DNA from: Pseudomonas oryzicola
GTDB lineage: Bacteria; Pseudomonadota; Gammaproteobacteria; Pseudomonadales; Pseudomonadaceae
NCBI RefSeq assembly: GCF_014269185.2
Contig: NZ_JABWRZ020000002.1
Coordinates: 434,001-498,000 of the forward strand
Direction: 5' to 3'
DNA length: 64,000 nt
A program made the translations under genes and the position numbers. A model generated the notes under the pieces. The model worked only from the letters and a program-made list of their open reading frames with translations. It was not told the DNA's origin and ran no database searches. Below are positions 35,540-43,757 of this stretch, one piece after another. The stretch's first letter is position 1. Each line of letters opens with the position of its first letter.

Positions 35540-36046
35540 CTAAGCCCGGCGTCGGTTGCGGTAGATTCCGAGCGGAACCAGCACAGCCGTCAGGACAAAC
35601 GCCAGCAACGCCCACTGCGCCAGGGACAGGCCGAGGATCGGCGGATACGGCGTGCTGCAGAAACCATCGACCTGGAACACCAGCGGCCACAGCTTGGCCA
35701 GCGGCAGGTCGTCCACGATCGGCTGCAGGGTATCGATGCCACAACTGACCATGGGGTTGGCGAGTATATACACATGGTTGCCGGCCGCAACGATTCCGCC
35801 AATGGCGCTGAGCACTACCAGAGCCTCGAAGAAGGTCAGGCTACGGCGCCCGGGCATCGCCGCCGCGATGAAGGCGAACAGGGCAATGAACAGCAGCGCA
35901 TAACGCTGCAGGATGCACAGAGGGCACGGCGCCTCGCCGAGCACGATCTGCATGTACAGGGCGCCACCAATCAGTGAAATGCAGATCAGGCCCAACAGCA
36001 CCAGAAAGCGCCGTTCCCGATTCAGGCGCGATGTTTGTTCGTTCAT
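35540..36046 (-). CDS. dsbB: Disulfide bond formation protein B
   Basis: A 168-residue four-helix quinone reductase. The redox pairs are CPLC in LGEAPCPLCILQRYALLF and the periplasmic pair in MVSCGIDTLQPIVDD and VDGFCSTPYPPILGLSLAQW. It reoxidises DsbA and passes electrons to quinone. Start ATG 36046. Confidence 0.93.
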   Translation of the reverse strand: MNEQTSRLNRERRFLVLLGLICISLIGGALYMQIVLGEAPCPLCILQRYALLFIALFAFIAAAMPGRRSLTFFEALVVLSAIGGIVAAGNHVYILANPMVSCGIDTLQPIVDDLPLAKLWPLVFQVDGFCSTPYPPILGLSLAQWALLAFVLTAVLVPLGIYRNRRRA

Positions 36047-36540
36047 TGCCGGTTCCTTCGATGGATAGTGGCAGCGTGGTCCGCCTGCCTGGGCGCAAGT
36101 CTACACGCCGGCAGGGCCTGTGGCGTGCCGAGGAAGCGGCGTGATAGCGCGGCGCAGGGCTATCCGGTGTGGCTGAGACCGGCCGCTGCGACGTCGGTTC
36201 AACGTCGGGCGGCAAAAAAGCGGCTGCCCGGGTGCCACGCAGGGCCAAGCCCCTCGACACCCGGGAGTGAAGGATACCGTGATTAAAGGAGAATTAAGGA
36301 TGAAACCTGAACCGCGATTTTAATCCTTCCTTATATATAGGCATAAGGTGGGGTAGCCCAGCCGCTGGCAAGCCAGCCCCCAGGCAGCGAATGCTGTCGA
36401 CCGTTTCGTTCTCGATTACCCACGGGCGGGAGCAATGCCGCAAGGGAGCTGGCTTGCCAGCGGCTGGGATGACAACTTTCGCAAGCCCGTACCGGACCTT
36501 TCGCAGGTAAACCCGCGAAAAGGCCGATACAGGCGCTACA
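36047..36540. other. REP-rich intergenic region between dsbB and hmp
   Basis: No gene is evident in these 494 bases. They contain a perfect 18-base inverted repeat pair (36360-36377 and 36448-36465) and a REP fragment TTCGCAGGTAAACCCGCGAA at 36497-36516. The stretch 36280-36345 is AT-rich. Both neighbours run on the minus strand. Confidence 0.7.
36360..36465. repeat. REP pair (BIME)
   Basis: AGCCGCTGGCAAGCCAGC (36360-36377) and its exact reverse complement GCTGGCTTGCCAGCGGCT (36448-36465), 70 bases apart. Both arms are themselves partly palindromic (CTGGCAAGCCAG), as in Pseudomonas REP pairs. Confidence 0.85.
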
Positions 36541-37719
36541 TCACTCCAGCGCCGCCGCTGGCCCGAAGAACTCGTAGCGGCTCTGCTGCTCAGGCACACC
36601 CAGGCCCTTCAACTGGCGCTTGACCGCCGCCATGAAGCCCTTCGGCCCAAGGAAGTAGGCATCCACATCACGCTCCTGCGGCAGCCACTCGGCCAGCAGG
36701 TCTTCACTTAGCAAGCCCACCGCATCGGCAGCAGCACCACCTTCCAGCTCGGCATAGCAATAGAAGCGCTTGAGCTGTGGATAATGCGCGGCCAGGCCGT
36801 CGACCCAGTCACGGAAGGCATGCACGGCACCGTTACGCGCGCAGTGAATGAAATGCACCTCGCGCCGGGTTTGCAAGGCCGCCTGCAGCATCGCCAGGGT
36901 CGGGGTGATGCCAACGCCACCACTGATCAGTACCAGCGGCTTGTCGCCCGCGGCCAGGGTGAAATCGCCTGCCGGCGGGAACAGCTGCAGGGTATCGCCC
37001 ACGGCCAACTGGTCATGCAGGTAATTGGAAACCTTGCCGCCCTGCTCACGCTTGACGCTGATGCGATATTCCTTGCCATCGCACAGGGCCGACAGGGAAT
37101 AGTTGCGGCGCTGCTCGGCACCGTCGATGTCCAGCTTCAGGCCGATATACTGGCCAGGCTCGGCCTTGAGCACCGGTTTGCCATCCACTGGGGCAAAGTA
37201 GAACGAAACGATCTCGCTGCTTTCCTGCTCACGGCGTACCAGGCGGAATTCACGGGTACCGCGCCAGCCGCCTTCGGCTTCTTCCTTCTGTTTGTAGAGA
37301 TTTTCTTCAGCGCCGATCAGAATCTCGGCCAGTTGGCCATAGGCCGCGCCCCAGGCCTCGATGACGGCAGGGGTAGCGATGTCCTTGCCCAGCACCTCTT
37401 CGATGGCGCGCAGCAGGCAGCTGCCGACGATCGGGTAGTGCTCCGGCAGAATCTGCAAGGCGACGTGCTTGTTGATGATCTGACCGACCAGGCCGCCCAG
37501 CTGCTCCAGTTGATCGATGTGGCGGGCATACATCAGCACGCCGTTGGCCAGGGCACGCGGCTGGTCACCGCTGGCCTGGTGGGCCTGGTTGAACAGCGGG
37601 CGTACCTGTGGGTACTCGCTGAGCATCATCTTGTAGAAGTGGGTGGTCAGCGCTTCGCCACCGCTTTCCAGCAAGGGGACAGTGGCCTTGATGATTGCAC
37701 GTTGTTCGGCATTGAGCAT
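36541..37719 (-). CDS. hmp: Flavohemoglobin, nitric oxide dioxygenase
   Basis: A 392-residue flavohemoprotein. The globin domain (1-140) has the proximal-His helix with KHVALQILPEHYPIVGSCLL. The FAD domain has PGQYIGLKLDI and RRNYSLSALCDGKEYRISVK. The NAD domain has LVLISGGVGITPTLAMLQA and YFLGPKGFMAAVKRQL. It converts NO and O2 to nitrate with NADH. It is divergent from norR across 154 bases that carry NorR-type sites, the standard arrangement for NO-induced expression. Confidence 0.96.
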   Translation of the reverse strand: MLNAEQRAIIKATVPLLESGGEALTTHFYKMMLSEYPQVRPLFNQAHQASGDQPRALANGVLMYARHIDQLEQLGGLVGQIINKHVALQILPEHYPIVGSCLLRAIEEVLGKDIATPAVIEAWGAAYGQLAEILIGAEENLYKQKEEAEGGWRGTREFRLVRREQESSEIVSFYFAPVDGKPVLKAEPGQYIGLKLDIDGAEQRRNYSLSALCDGKEYRISVKREQGGKVSNYLHDQLAVGDTLQLFPPAGDFTLAAGDKPLVLISGGVGITPTLAMLQAALQTRREVHFIHCARNGAVHAFRDWVDGLAAHYPQLKRFYCYAELEGGAAADAVGLLSEDLLAEWLPQERDVDAYFLGPKGFMAAVKRQLKGLGVPEQQSRYEFFGPAAALE

Positions 37720-37768
37720 TGCGACAACTCCTGAGCCTGTGGCTTCGAATGACTGCCGCGGTTGTTAC

Positions 37769-37782
37769 AGCAATCGTGCCAA
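37769..37782 (-). promoter_or_regulatory. Sigma-54-like elements with short spacing
   Basis: On the minus strand TTGGCACGATTGCT contains both sigma-54 boxes (TGGCACG and TTGCT), but only one base separates them, where the consensus has four. It lies 50 bases before hmp, on the correct side of the NorR sites. Either this version of the promoter is altered or the match is partly fortuitous. Confidence 0.4.
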
Positions 37783-37805
37783 CTTTTTTCTCCAGCAAAA
37801 TCAGG

Positions 37806-37859
37806 GTCTTGACCGGCATCATGTCAAAACGACCTATCCGCGCGTATAGTCATATCGAC
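37806..37859. promoter_or_regulatory. norR: NorR enhancer-like sites
   Basis: GTCAAAACGAC (37823-37833) and GTCATATCGAC (37849-37859) both fit GT-N7-AC and start 26 bases apart. GGTCTTGACC, a palindrome near 37805-37814, may be a third. NorR-type activators bind repeated sites of this kind between norR and its target. The second site lies 15 bases before the norR start, which would also allow autorepression. Confidence 0.6.
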
Positions 37860-37873
37860 CCACAGGAGTCCAT

Positions 37874-39427
37874 ATGACTACAAAGCCGCTACTCACCGCC
37901 CTGCTGCCCTTGGTCAGTGACCTGTCTCGCGACTTGCCCGACCAGGAGCGTTACCGCCGCCTGTTGCAGGCCATGCGCGGGCTACTGCCATGCGATGCCG
38001 CCGCGCTGCTGCGCCTGGACGGTGAATGGTTGGTACCGCTGGCGGTGGACGGCCTGAGCCCGGACACCCTTGGCCGGCGCTTCCGGGTCAGCGAGCACCC
38101 CCGTTTCCAGATTCTGCTCAGCCGCCCGGAGCCCACCCGCTTCGCCAGCGACTCCGAGCTGCCCGACCCTTACGATGGCCTGGTCAACGCCGCCCATGCC
38201 AACCTGGAAGTGCATGACTGCATGGGCTGCCCGCTGATGGTCGATGAGCGCCCCTGGGGCCTGGTCACCCTCGACGCCCTCACCCCCGGGCAGTTCCAGA
38301 GCCTGGAGCTGGAAGCCCTGCAGGCCTTCGCCAGCCTGGCGGCCGCCACGGTTACCGTGGCCGAACGTATCGAGCACCTGGCCCTGCGTGCCGAAGACGA
38401 GCACCATCGCGCCGAGATCTACCGCCAGGCCAGCGGCCAGGACAGAGAACTGATTGGCCAGAGCCCGGCCCACAAGCGCCTGGTGGAAGAAATCCGCCTG
38501 GTCGGTGGCAGCGACCTGACCGTGCTGATAACCGGTGAAACCGGGGTTGGCAAGGAACTGGTGGCGCAGGCCCTGCACCAGGCCAGCAACCGCGCCGACA
38601 AACCACTGATCAGCCTCAACTGCGCCGCCTTGCCCGACACGCTGGTGGAAAGCGAACTGTTCGGCCATGTGCGCGGCGCTTTCACCGGTGCCCATGGCGA
38701 GCGCCGCGGCAAGTTCGAGCTGGCCAACGGTGGCACGCTGTTCCTCGACGAAGTGGGTGAACTGCCGCTGACAGTGCAGGCCAAGTTGCTGCGTGTCCTG
38801 CAAAGCGGCCAGCTGCAACGCCTTGGCTCGGACCGCGAGCACCGGGTGGATGTGCGTCTGATCGCCGCCACCAACCGCGACCTGGCGGCGGAGGTGCGCA
38901 GCGGTAACTTCCGCGCCGATTTCTACCACCGCCTCAGCGTGTACCCGCTGCATGTGCCGCCGTTGCGCGAACGCGGGCGCGACGTGCTGCTGTTGGCTGG
39001 CTACTTCCTCGAACAGAACCGTTCGCGCCTGGGCCTGAACAGCCTGCGCCTGAGCAGCGGCGCCCAGGCGGCACTGCTGACCTACGACTGGCCAGGCAAC
39101 GTGCGCGAACTGGAACACCTGATCGGTCGCTCGGCGCTCAAGGCGCTGGGCCAGCACACGGACAGACCACGCATCCTCACCCTGGAAGCCATCGACCTGG
39201 ACCTGCGCGTAACGGCCGCGCCCGGTACCCCGCCCTCCCCTGCTGCCCCCATACAGGCGGCGGCGCTGGCCGAAGGTGGACTGCGCGAAGCCGTCGACGT
39301 CTACCAGCGCCAGCTGATCGAAGTCTGCCTGCAACGGCATCAGCACAACTGGGCGGCCGCCGCCCGAGAACTGGGCCTGGATCGGGCCAATCTCAGCCGT
39401 CTTGCGCACCGCCTGGGATTACGCTGA
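37874..39427 (+). CDS. norR: NO-responsive sigma-54 activator NorR
   Basis: A 517-residue enhancer-binding protein. An N-terminal GAF domain (residues 20-170) includes LEVHDCMGCPLMVDERPW, where NorR has its iron-ligand Cys. The AAA+ domain has Walker A GETGVGKELVAQAL, the sigma-54-contact loop GAFTGA, and Walker B GGTLFLDEVGEL. The C-terminus is a Fis helix-turn-helix (WAAAARELGLDRANLSRLAH). It is divergent from hmp, its probable target. Confidence 0.95.
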   Translation: MTTKPLLTALLPLVSDLSRDLPDQERYRRLLQAMRGLLPCDAAALLRLDGEWLVPLAVDGLSPDTLGRRFRVSEHPRFQILLSRPEPTRFASDSELPDPYDGLVNAAHANLEVHDCMGCPLMVDERPWGLVTLDALTPGQFQSLELEALQAFASLAAATVTVAERIEHLALRAEDEHHRAEIYRQASGQDRELIGQSPAHKRLVEEIRLVGGSDLTVLITGETGVGKELVAQALHQASNRADKPLISLNCAALPDTLVESELFGHVRGAFTGAHGERRGKFELANGGTLFLDEVGELPLTVQAKLLRVLQSGQLQRLGSDREHRVDVRLIAATNRDLAAEVRSGNFRADFYHRLSVYPLHVPPLRERGRDVLLLAGYFLEQNRSRLGLNSLRLSSGAQAALLTYDWPGNVRELEHLIGRSALKALGQHTDRPRILTLEAIDLDLRVTAAPGTPPSPAAPIQAAALAEGGLREAVDVYQRQLIEVCLQRHQHNWAAAARELGLDRANLSRLAHRLGLR

Positions 39428-39496
39428 GGGGTTGCCCCTAAAGCCCGAACAGATCAGGCCGATAACCGGTTACCCCTGTTCCCGACGAAGGTCACC

Positions 39497-40396
39497 ATGG
39501 CCACGCAAAATGCCCGCGCGGACTCGCTGTCCCTGCTGCTGTTCACGCTGCGCAGCGGCAAGTTGATGGCAATCAACCTGCTCAAGGTCAGCGAGATCAT
39601 CCCCTGCCCGCCGCTGACCAAGCTGCCCGAATCGCACCCGCACGTGAAAGGCGTGGCGACCCTGCGCGGCCATTCGCTGTCAGTCATCGACCTGTCCCGC
39701 GCCATCGGTGAGCAGCCATTGACCGACCCGCACGGCGGCTGCCTGATCGTTACCGAGATCAGCCGATCGCGCCAGGGCCTGCATGTGCAGGCGGTCAGCC
39801 GTATCGTGCATTGCCTGAGCACCGACATCAAACCGCCACCCTACGGCTCGGGCAACCGCTCGTTCATTACCGGCGTGACCCGGGTCGACAACACCCTGGT
39901 GCAGGTGCTGGACATCGAAAAAGTCATCCACGCCATTGCCCCGCCGGTGCCTGAGCCTCCTCAGAAAACCTTGAGTGAAGAAGACATCAGCCTGCTGGCC
40001 GCGGCCAACATCCTGGTGGTAGACGACAGCCAGGTGGCCCTGCAGCAGTCGGTGCATACCTTGCGCAACCTCGGCATCGAATGCCACACCGCGCGCAGCG
40101 CCAAGGACGCCATCAATGTGCTGCTGGAGCTGCAAGGCACCGCGCAGGAAATCAACATCATCGTCTCCGATATCGAAATGTCCGAGATGGACGGCTACGC
40201 GTTCACCCGCACCCTGCGCGAGACCCCTGATTTCCAGCACCTGTACATCCTGCTGCATACTTCGCTGGACAGCACCATGAGCGCCGAGAAGGCCAGGCTG
40301 GCCGGGGCCAATGCCATCCTCACCAAGTTCTCCTCGCCGGAGCTGACCGATTGCCTGGTGGTGGCGGCGCGTACCGTGGTGTTCGCCGAGCGCTGA
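39497..40396 (+). CDS. cheV: Chemotaxis coupling protein CheV
   Basis: A 299-residue fusion of a CheW-like domain (1-150; LLFTLRSGKLMAINLLKVSE, HVKGVATLRGHSLSVIDLSR) and a receiver domain (165-295; ILVVDDSQVALQQSVHTLRN, phosphoacceptor Asp in IIVSDIEMSEMDGY, Lys in AILTKFSS). CheV couples receptors to CheA and allows adaptation by phosphorylation. It stands alone, with no other che genes nearby. ATG 39497 lies after GAAGG. Confidence 0.93.
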   Translation: MATQNARADSLSLLLFTLRSGKLMAINLLKVSEIIPCPPLTKLPESHPHVKGVATLRGHSLSVIDLSRAIGEQPLTDPHGGCLIVTEISRSRQGLHVQAVSRIVHCLSTDIKPPPYGSGNRSFITGVTRVDNTLVQVLDIEKVIHAIAPPVPEPPQKTLSEEDISLLAAANILVVDDSQVALQQSVHTLRNLGIECHTARSAKDAINVLLELQGTAQEINIIVSDIEMSEMDGYAFTRTLRETPDFQHLYILLHTSLDSTMSAEKARLAGANAILTKFSSPELTDCLVVAARTVVFAER

Positions 40397-40481
40397 CAAA
40401 TCCAGCGACAAAATCCCCGGCTTGCCACCGGGGTCGAGACAGGCATAATCGCGCGCACGCATGCAACTTGCCGGTATCGCC

Positions 40482-40793
40482 ATGAAGTTCTTCAGCTCCA
40501 TCCTGGTCGTCTACGCCCTTTTAAGCGGAGCCGCCCAGGCCTCTACCAGCCAGGCCTGGAACGAGCAGCGCCAGCAGATGCTCAAGGCCTGCCTGGCCGC
40601 CAGCCAGTTCAAGGATGCCCACGCCCGCAGCAAGCCCGCCGAGTTCGATGACCAGGTCGGCATGACTGCCCTGCTGATCGAAGGCGTCTACCCACAGCAG
40701 CACATGCAGCAGCGTACCGGTACCGAACTGTGCCTGTACGACCGCCGCCAGCAGCGGGCCTTCGTCAGCGAATGGAACCTGGAGGCCAAGTGA
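40482..40793 (+). CDS. Small secreted hypothetical protein, 103 aa
   Basis: The start is ATG 40482 (MKFFSSILVVYALLSGAAQA), giving a standard signal peptide; the upstream ATG 40461 would place extra residues before it. The mature part is about 83 residues with two Cys (MLKACLAASQ, GTELCLYDRRQQ), probably disulfide-bonded. The family is not recognised. Its last codons overlap the start of the next gene (GTGA), so the two are coupled. Confidence 0.75.
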   Translation: MKFFSSILVVYALLSGAAQASTSQAWNEQRQQMLKACLAASQFKDAHARSKPAEFDDQVGMTALLIEGVYPQQHMQQRTGTELCLYDRRQQRAFVSEWNLEAK

Positions 40794-41524
40794 CCGGCAG
40801 CCTGCGTTTCGCCTGCACCGGCTGCGGCAAGTGCTGCACCGGCCACCACGTGCCGCTGACCCTGGCCGAAACCCGTCGCTGGGCAGCAGACGCCGGCCAG
40901 GTGATCGTGTTGCTCGAAGCCTTCGTGACCGACGGCCCTGGCATGCCGCAGGAGCAGCGCGAGCACGTAATGCGCCGTTCCCATCCCGTGCGCTGCGGCG
41001 AAGGCGAAATACGCGTCGCGGTAACCTTTGCCGCGTTCAACCCTGGGCGCTGCCGCAACCTCGACGACAACGACCGATGCACCATCTATGACCAACGCCC
41101 GTTGGTCTGCCGCATTTACCCGGTAGAAATCAACCCGCATATTCCGCTGCGTCCAGGCAGCAAGGACTGCCCGCCGCAAGCCTGGCAGCAGGGGCCTGTG
41201 CTGATTCACGGCACGCAGCTGATCGACACCGAGCTGGAGACGCTGGTGCAGGCCTCGCGCCAGGCCGACCGGGATGACATTGCGGCCAAGGTGGCGCTAT
41301 GTCAGGCGCTAGGCATGACCACCAGTGCGCTCAAGGGCAACGGTTTTACTGCTTATCTGCCCGACATGGGCGCGTTTGCCGCTGCGCTGGCGCAAATGCC
41401 GGAAGATGCCGGAGCACAGTGGACCCTGCACGTGGAGGATGAGGCGCTGCTGGCGAACTTGCGCCAGCAGGGTTTGCGCACCACCCATGAATCGCCGGTG
41501 TACTACGCCTTCATCGGCTTCTGA
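40790..41524 (+). CDS. YkgJ family cysteine-cluster protein
   Basis: Start GTG 40790, eight bases after GGAGG and overlapping the preceding stop. The 244-residue protein begins with FACTGCGKCCTGHHVPLTLA and has RCRNLDDNDRCTIYDQRPLV then CRIYPVEINPHIP, the YkgJ/UPF0153 pattern of conserved Cys likely binding a metal or Fe-S cluster. It is longer than the member at 26918, with an extra C-terminal domain (TAYLPDMGAFAAALAQMPED). Function unknown. Confidence 0.85.
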   Translation: MTGSLRFACTGCGKCCTGHHVPLTLAETRRWAADAGQVIVLLEAFVTDGPGMPQEQREHVMRRSHPVRCGEGEIRVAVTFAAFNPGRCRNLDDNDRCTIYDQRPLVCRIYPVEINPHIPLRPGSKDCPPQAWQQGPVLIHGTQLIDTELETLVQASRQADRDDIAAKVALCQALGMTTSALKGNGFTAYLPDMGAFAAALAQMPEDAGAQWTLHVEDEALLANLRQQGLRTTHESPVYYAFIGF

Positions 41525-41716
41525 CCTGGCGGCACGCGCCCCGTGCATGAGTACGTCTAGCACGGGGGTTCCCGGCGAAAGTCCAATTGATTTCCCTGCG
41601 ATAATTACCTTTTGCGCAACAGTGCTTATCGCCGTTGGCTCTGTTTCGAATGTATTGAAAGGACTAACTTTAGCCCTGTCCTCATTAGCACTTGCACTGC
41701 AAGAAGGTAGTTTCAA

Positions 41717-41941
41717 ATGTCCAACAGTAAGGGTATTGCCAGCCTCTTCATCCTGTCTTCCCTGTTGTTGTCGCCCCTGGCCATGGCCGAAGAATCCCAG
41801 GCGTTCATCGCCCGTAACGCTGAGCTCGCCGCCATTCATCAAGAGGCCCGCGAAGCCGTAGCCGCACAGAAGGCTGATGCTGCCAAAGGCGCAAACCAGA
41901 CAGCTTCAAAAGTTTCTGTCGATGCCAATGCCGACAGTTGA
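41717..41941 (+). CDS. Small exported helical protein, 74 aa
   Basis: The signal peptide (IASLFILSSLLLSPLAMAEE) is followed by about 50 residues of Ala/Glu/Lys-rich helix (ARNAELAAIHQEAREAVAAQ, KADAAKGANQTAS). There are no Cys or known motifs. It has its own upstream region of 190 bases and a strong terminator after it, so it is an independent transcript. Periplasmic or envelope location is inferred. Confidence 0.75.
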   Translation: MSNSKGIASLFILSSLLLSPLAMAEESQAFIARNAELAAIHQEAREAVAAQKADAAKGANQTASKVSVDANADS

Positions 41942-42015
41942 GCAAGTGCTGACACTGCTCCCGTTTTCCCTTGGCTACGCCATGGGCACTGCCGGTGCCG
42001 ATATGTTAGCCTTTT

Positions 42016-42044
42016 AAAGCCGCTGCCGATCAGCGGCTTTTTTT
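42016..42044 (+). terminator. Intrinsic terminator
   Basis: AAAGCCGCTG, CCGAT, CAGCGGCTTT with perfect 10-base arms followed by TTTT. It ends the 74-residue protein's transcript and separates it from the porin gene. Confidence 0.92.
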
Positions 42045-42145
42045 ATGTGCTTCAACCATCAGCCCGGCTGTAACGTACACCTATAAAAAGACGCACATTC
42101 GAAAATAACAACTGCCCCACCGCCAGACCAAAGGAGCGAGTACCG

Positions 42146-43480
42146 GTGCCTTCCGCGTTTCGTTTTACCCCGCTGTTCATTGCGTTGACTGCAACGATCC
42201 CTTTCGCCGCCCAGGCAGATGAAGACAAGGCTGATGGCTTCATCGAAGGGTCGTCCCTCAACCTGCATTTCCGTAATGCCTATTTCAACCGCGACAACCA
42301 CAACGCCGGCGTGCGTGACACCCGCGAGTGGGGCCAGGGCGCGGTTGCGCGCTTCGAATCGGGCTACACCCCAGGTGTGCTTGGCATTGGCCTGGATGCC
42401 CATGCCATGCTGGGCCTGAAGCTCGATGGCGGTGGCGGCCACGCCGGCACCAGCATCCTGCCCGAGCACATCAAGGACGATGGCGAGCTGGGTGCGGCGC
42501 CACATTCCTTCTCCACCGCCGGGGCTGCGGTCAAGCTCAAGGCATTCGACACCGAGCTCAAAGCCGGTGACCTGTTCCTCACCAACCCGGTGATTGCCGG
42601 CGGCGAAAGCCGCATGCTGCCGCAGACCTTCCGTGGCCTGAGCCTGACCAACACCAGCATCGATGGGTTGCTGCTCGAAGGTGGCCAGGTGAGCTTCACC
42701 AAGCCCTACAACCAGAGCGGCCATCGCCGTATCGACACCTACTACGGCGCGCTGGACGAGCACGACAAGAGCAAGCACCTGAGCTGGGCCGGCGCATCGT
42801 GGAGCGGTACCCCGAACATCACCGCCAACCTGTATGCCGCCGAGCTGAAGGACATCTGGAACCAGTACTACGCCGACGTCGACTATACCTACGTGGTCAA
42901 TGACCTGGTCAGTCTGAACCCGGGCGTGCATTTCTATCACACCCAGGACACCGGCCAGGCACTGCTGGGCAAGATCGACAACAACACCTACAGCGTGCAT
43001 TTCACCGTCAACGCCGGGTACCACAGCGTCACCGCCGCCTACCAGCGGGTCAATGGCAACACGCCGTTCGACTACATCAACCTTGGCGACAGCATCTACC
43101 TGGACAACTCGCGCATGTACTCCGACTTCAACGCGCCGAACGAGCGTTCGTGGAAGCTGCAGTACAACTATGACTTCGCTGGCGTGGGCGTCCCAGGCCT
43201 GACCAGCTCGCTGTCATACTCACGCGGTGAGGCCGACCTGACCAAGGCCACTCAGGACACCAGCCACTACGACTATTACCGTGCCGATGGCAAGAACGCC
43301 ATGCACTGGGAGCGTGACCTGGATCTGAAGTACGTATTCCAGGCGGGTGACCTGAAGGACTTGTCGGTACTACTGCGCTATGCCGTGCACCGTGGTAGCC
43401 AGGGCTATGCGTCGATCGACAGCAACAGCGACAACGATGAACTGCGGGTGATCGTCGATTACCCGTTGAACGTGTTCTGA
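42146..43480 (+). CDS. OprD-family outer membrane porin
   Basis: GTG 42146 lies nine bases after AAGGAG. The 444-residue precursor has a signal peptide ([14 protein letters not shown]). OprD-family features are [66 protein letters not shown] and a C-terminal beta strand ending in [10 protein letters not shown]. These 18-strand monomers take up specific small carboxylates or amino acids. No catabolic operon is adjacent, so the substrate is open. Confidence 0.92.
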   Translation: MPSAFRFTPLFIALTATIPFAAQADEDKADGFIEGSSLNLHFRNAYFNRDNHNAGVRDTREWGQGAVARFESGYTPGVLGIGLDAHAMLGLKLDGGGGHAGTSILPEHIKDDGELGAAPHSFSTAGAAVKLKAFDTELKAGDLFLTNPVIAGGESRMLPQTFRGLSLTNTSIDGLLLEGGQVSFTKPYNQSGHRRIDTYYGALDEHDKSKHLSWAGASWSGTPNITANLYAAELKDIWNQYYADVDYTYVVNDLVSLNPGVHFYHTQDTGQALLGKIDNNTYSVHFTVNAGYHSVTAAYQRVNGNTPFDYINLGDSIYLDNSRMYSDFNAPNERSWKLQYNYDFAGVGVPGLTSSLSYSRGEADLTKATQDTSHYDYYRADGKNAMHWERDLDLKYVFQAGDLKDLSVLLRYAVHRGSQGYASIDSNSDNDELRVIVDYPLNVF

Positions 43481-43530
43481 TTCGAAACCGCCAGCGAAGG
43501 CTTTGCCCTCGGTTCGCTAAGACGGTGGAT

Positions 43531-43616
43531 GGCACCGGCTTCGCCGGTGATCGCGGCTGAAGCCGCTCCTACAGGGCAGTTCACATCTGTAGGAGCGGAT
43601 TTATCCGCGAAGCAGG
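43531..43616. repeat. REP/BIME element
   Basis: CACCGGCTTCGCCGGTG (43533-43549), GCGGCTGAAGCCGC, then the inverted copies CCGCTCCTAC and GTAGGAGCGG (43589-43598) and TCCGCGAAGCAGGC. It is the reverse-oriented relative of the block at 19478-19560. Confidence 0.8.
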
Positions 43617-43689
43617 CAACGCGGTAGCTGTGGGAGCTCGCCAGCGATGGGCTGCGCAGAATCGCCTGCGTAATTCCGTCGGACAAATC

Positions 43690-43718
43690 TTGTTCGACAA
43701 TCCTCACTTCCCTAGAAT
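43690..43718 (+). promoter_or_regulatory. Sigma-70 promoter of the GGDEF gene
   Basis: TTGTTC (43690-43695), a 17-base spacer, TAGAAT (43713-43718). The transcription start would fall near 43725, downstream of the ATG at 43719, which argues for the ATG at 43758 as the true start of the next gene. Confidence 0.6.
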
Positions 43719-43757
43719 ATGGCCGCCGCGAATGGCCCTGCCCACGCAGTAGCGAGC

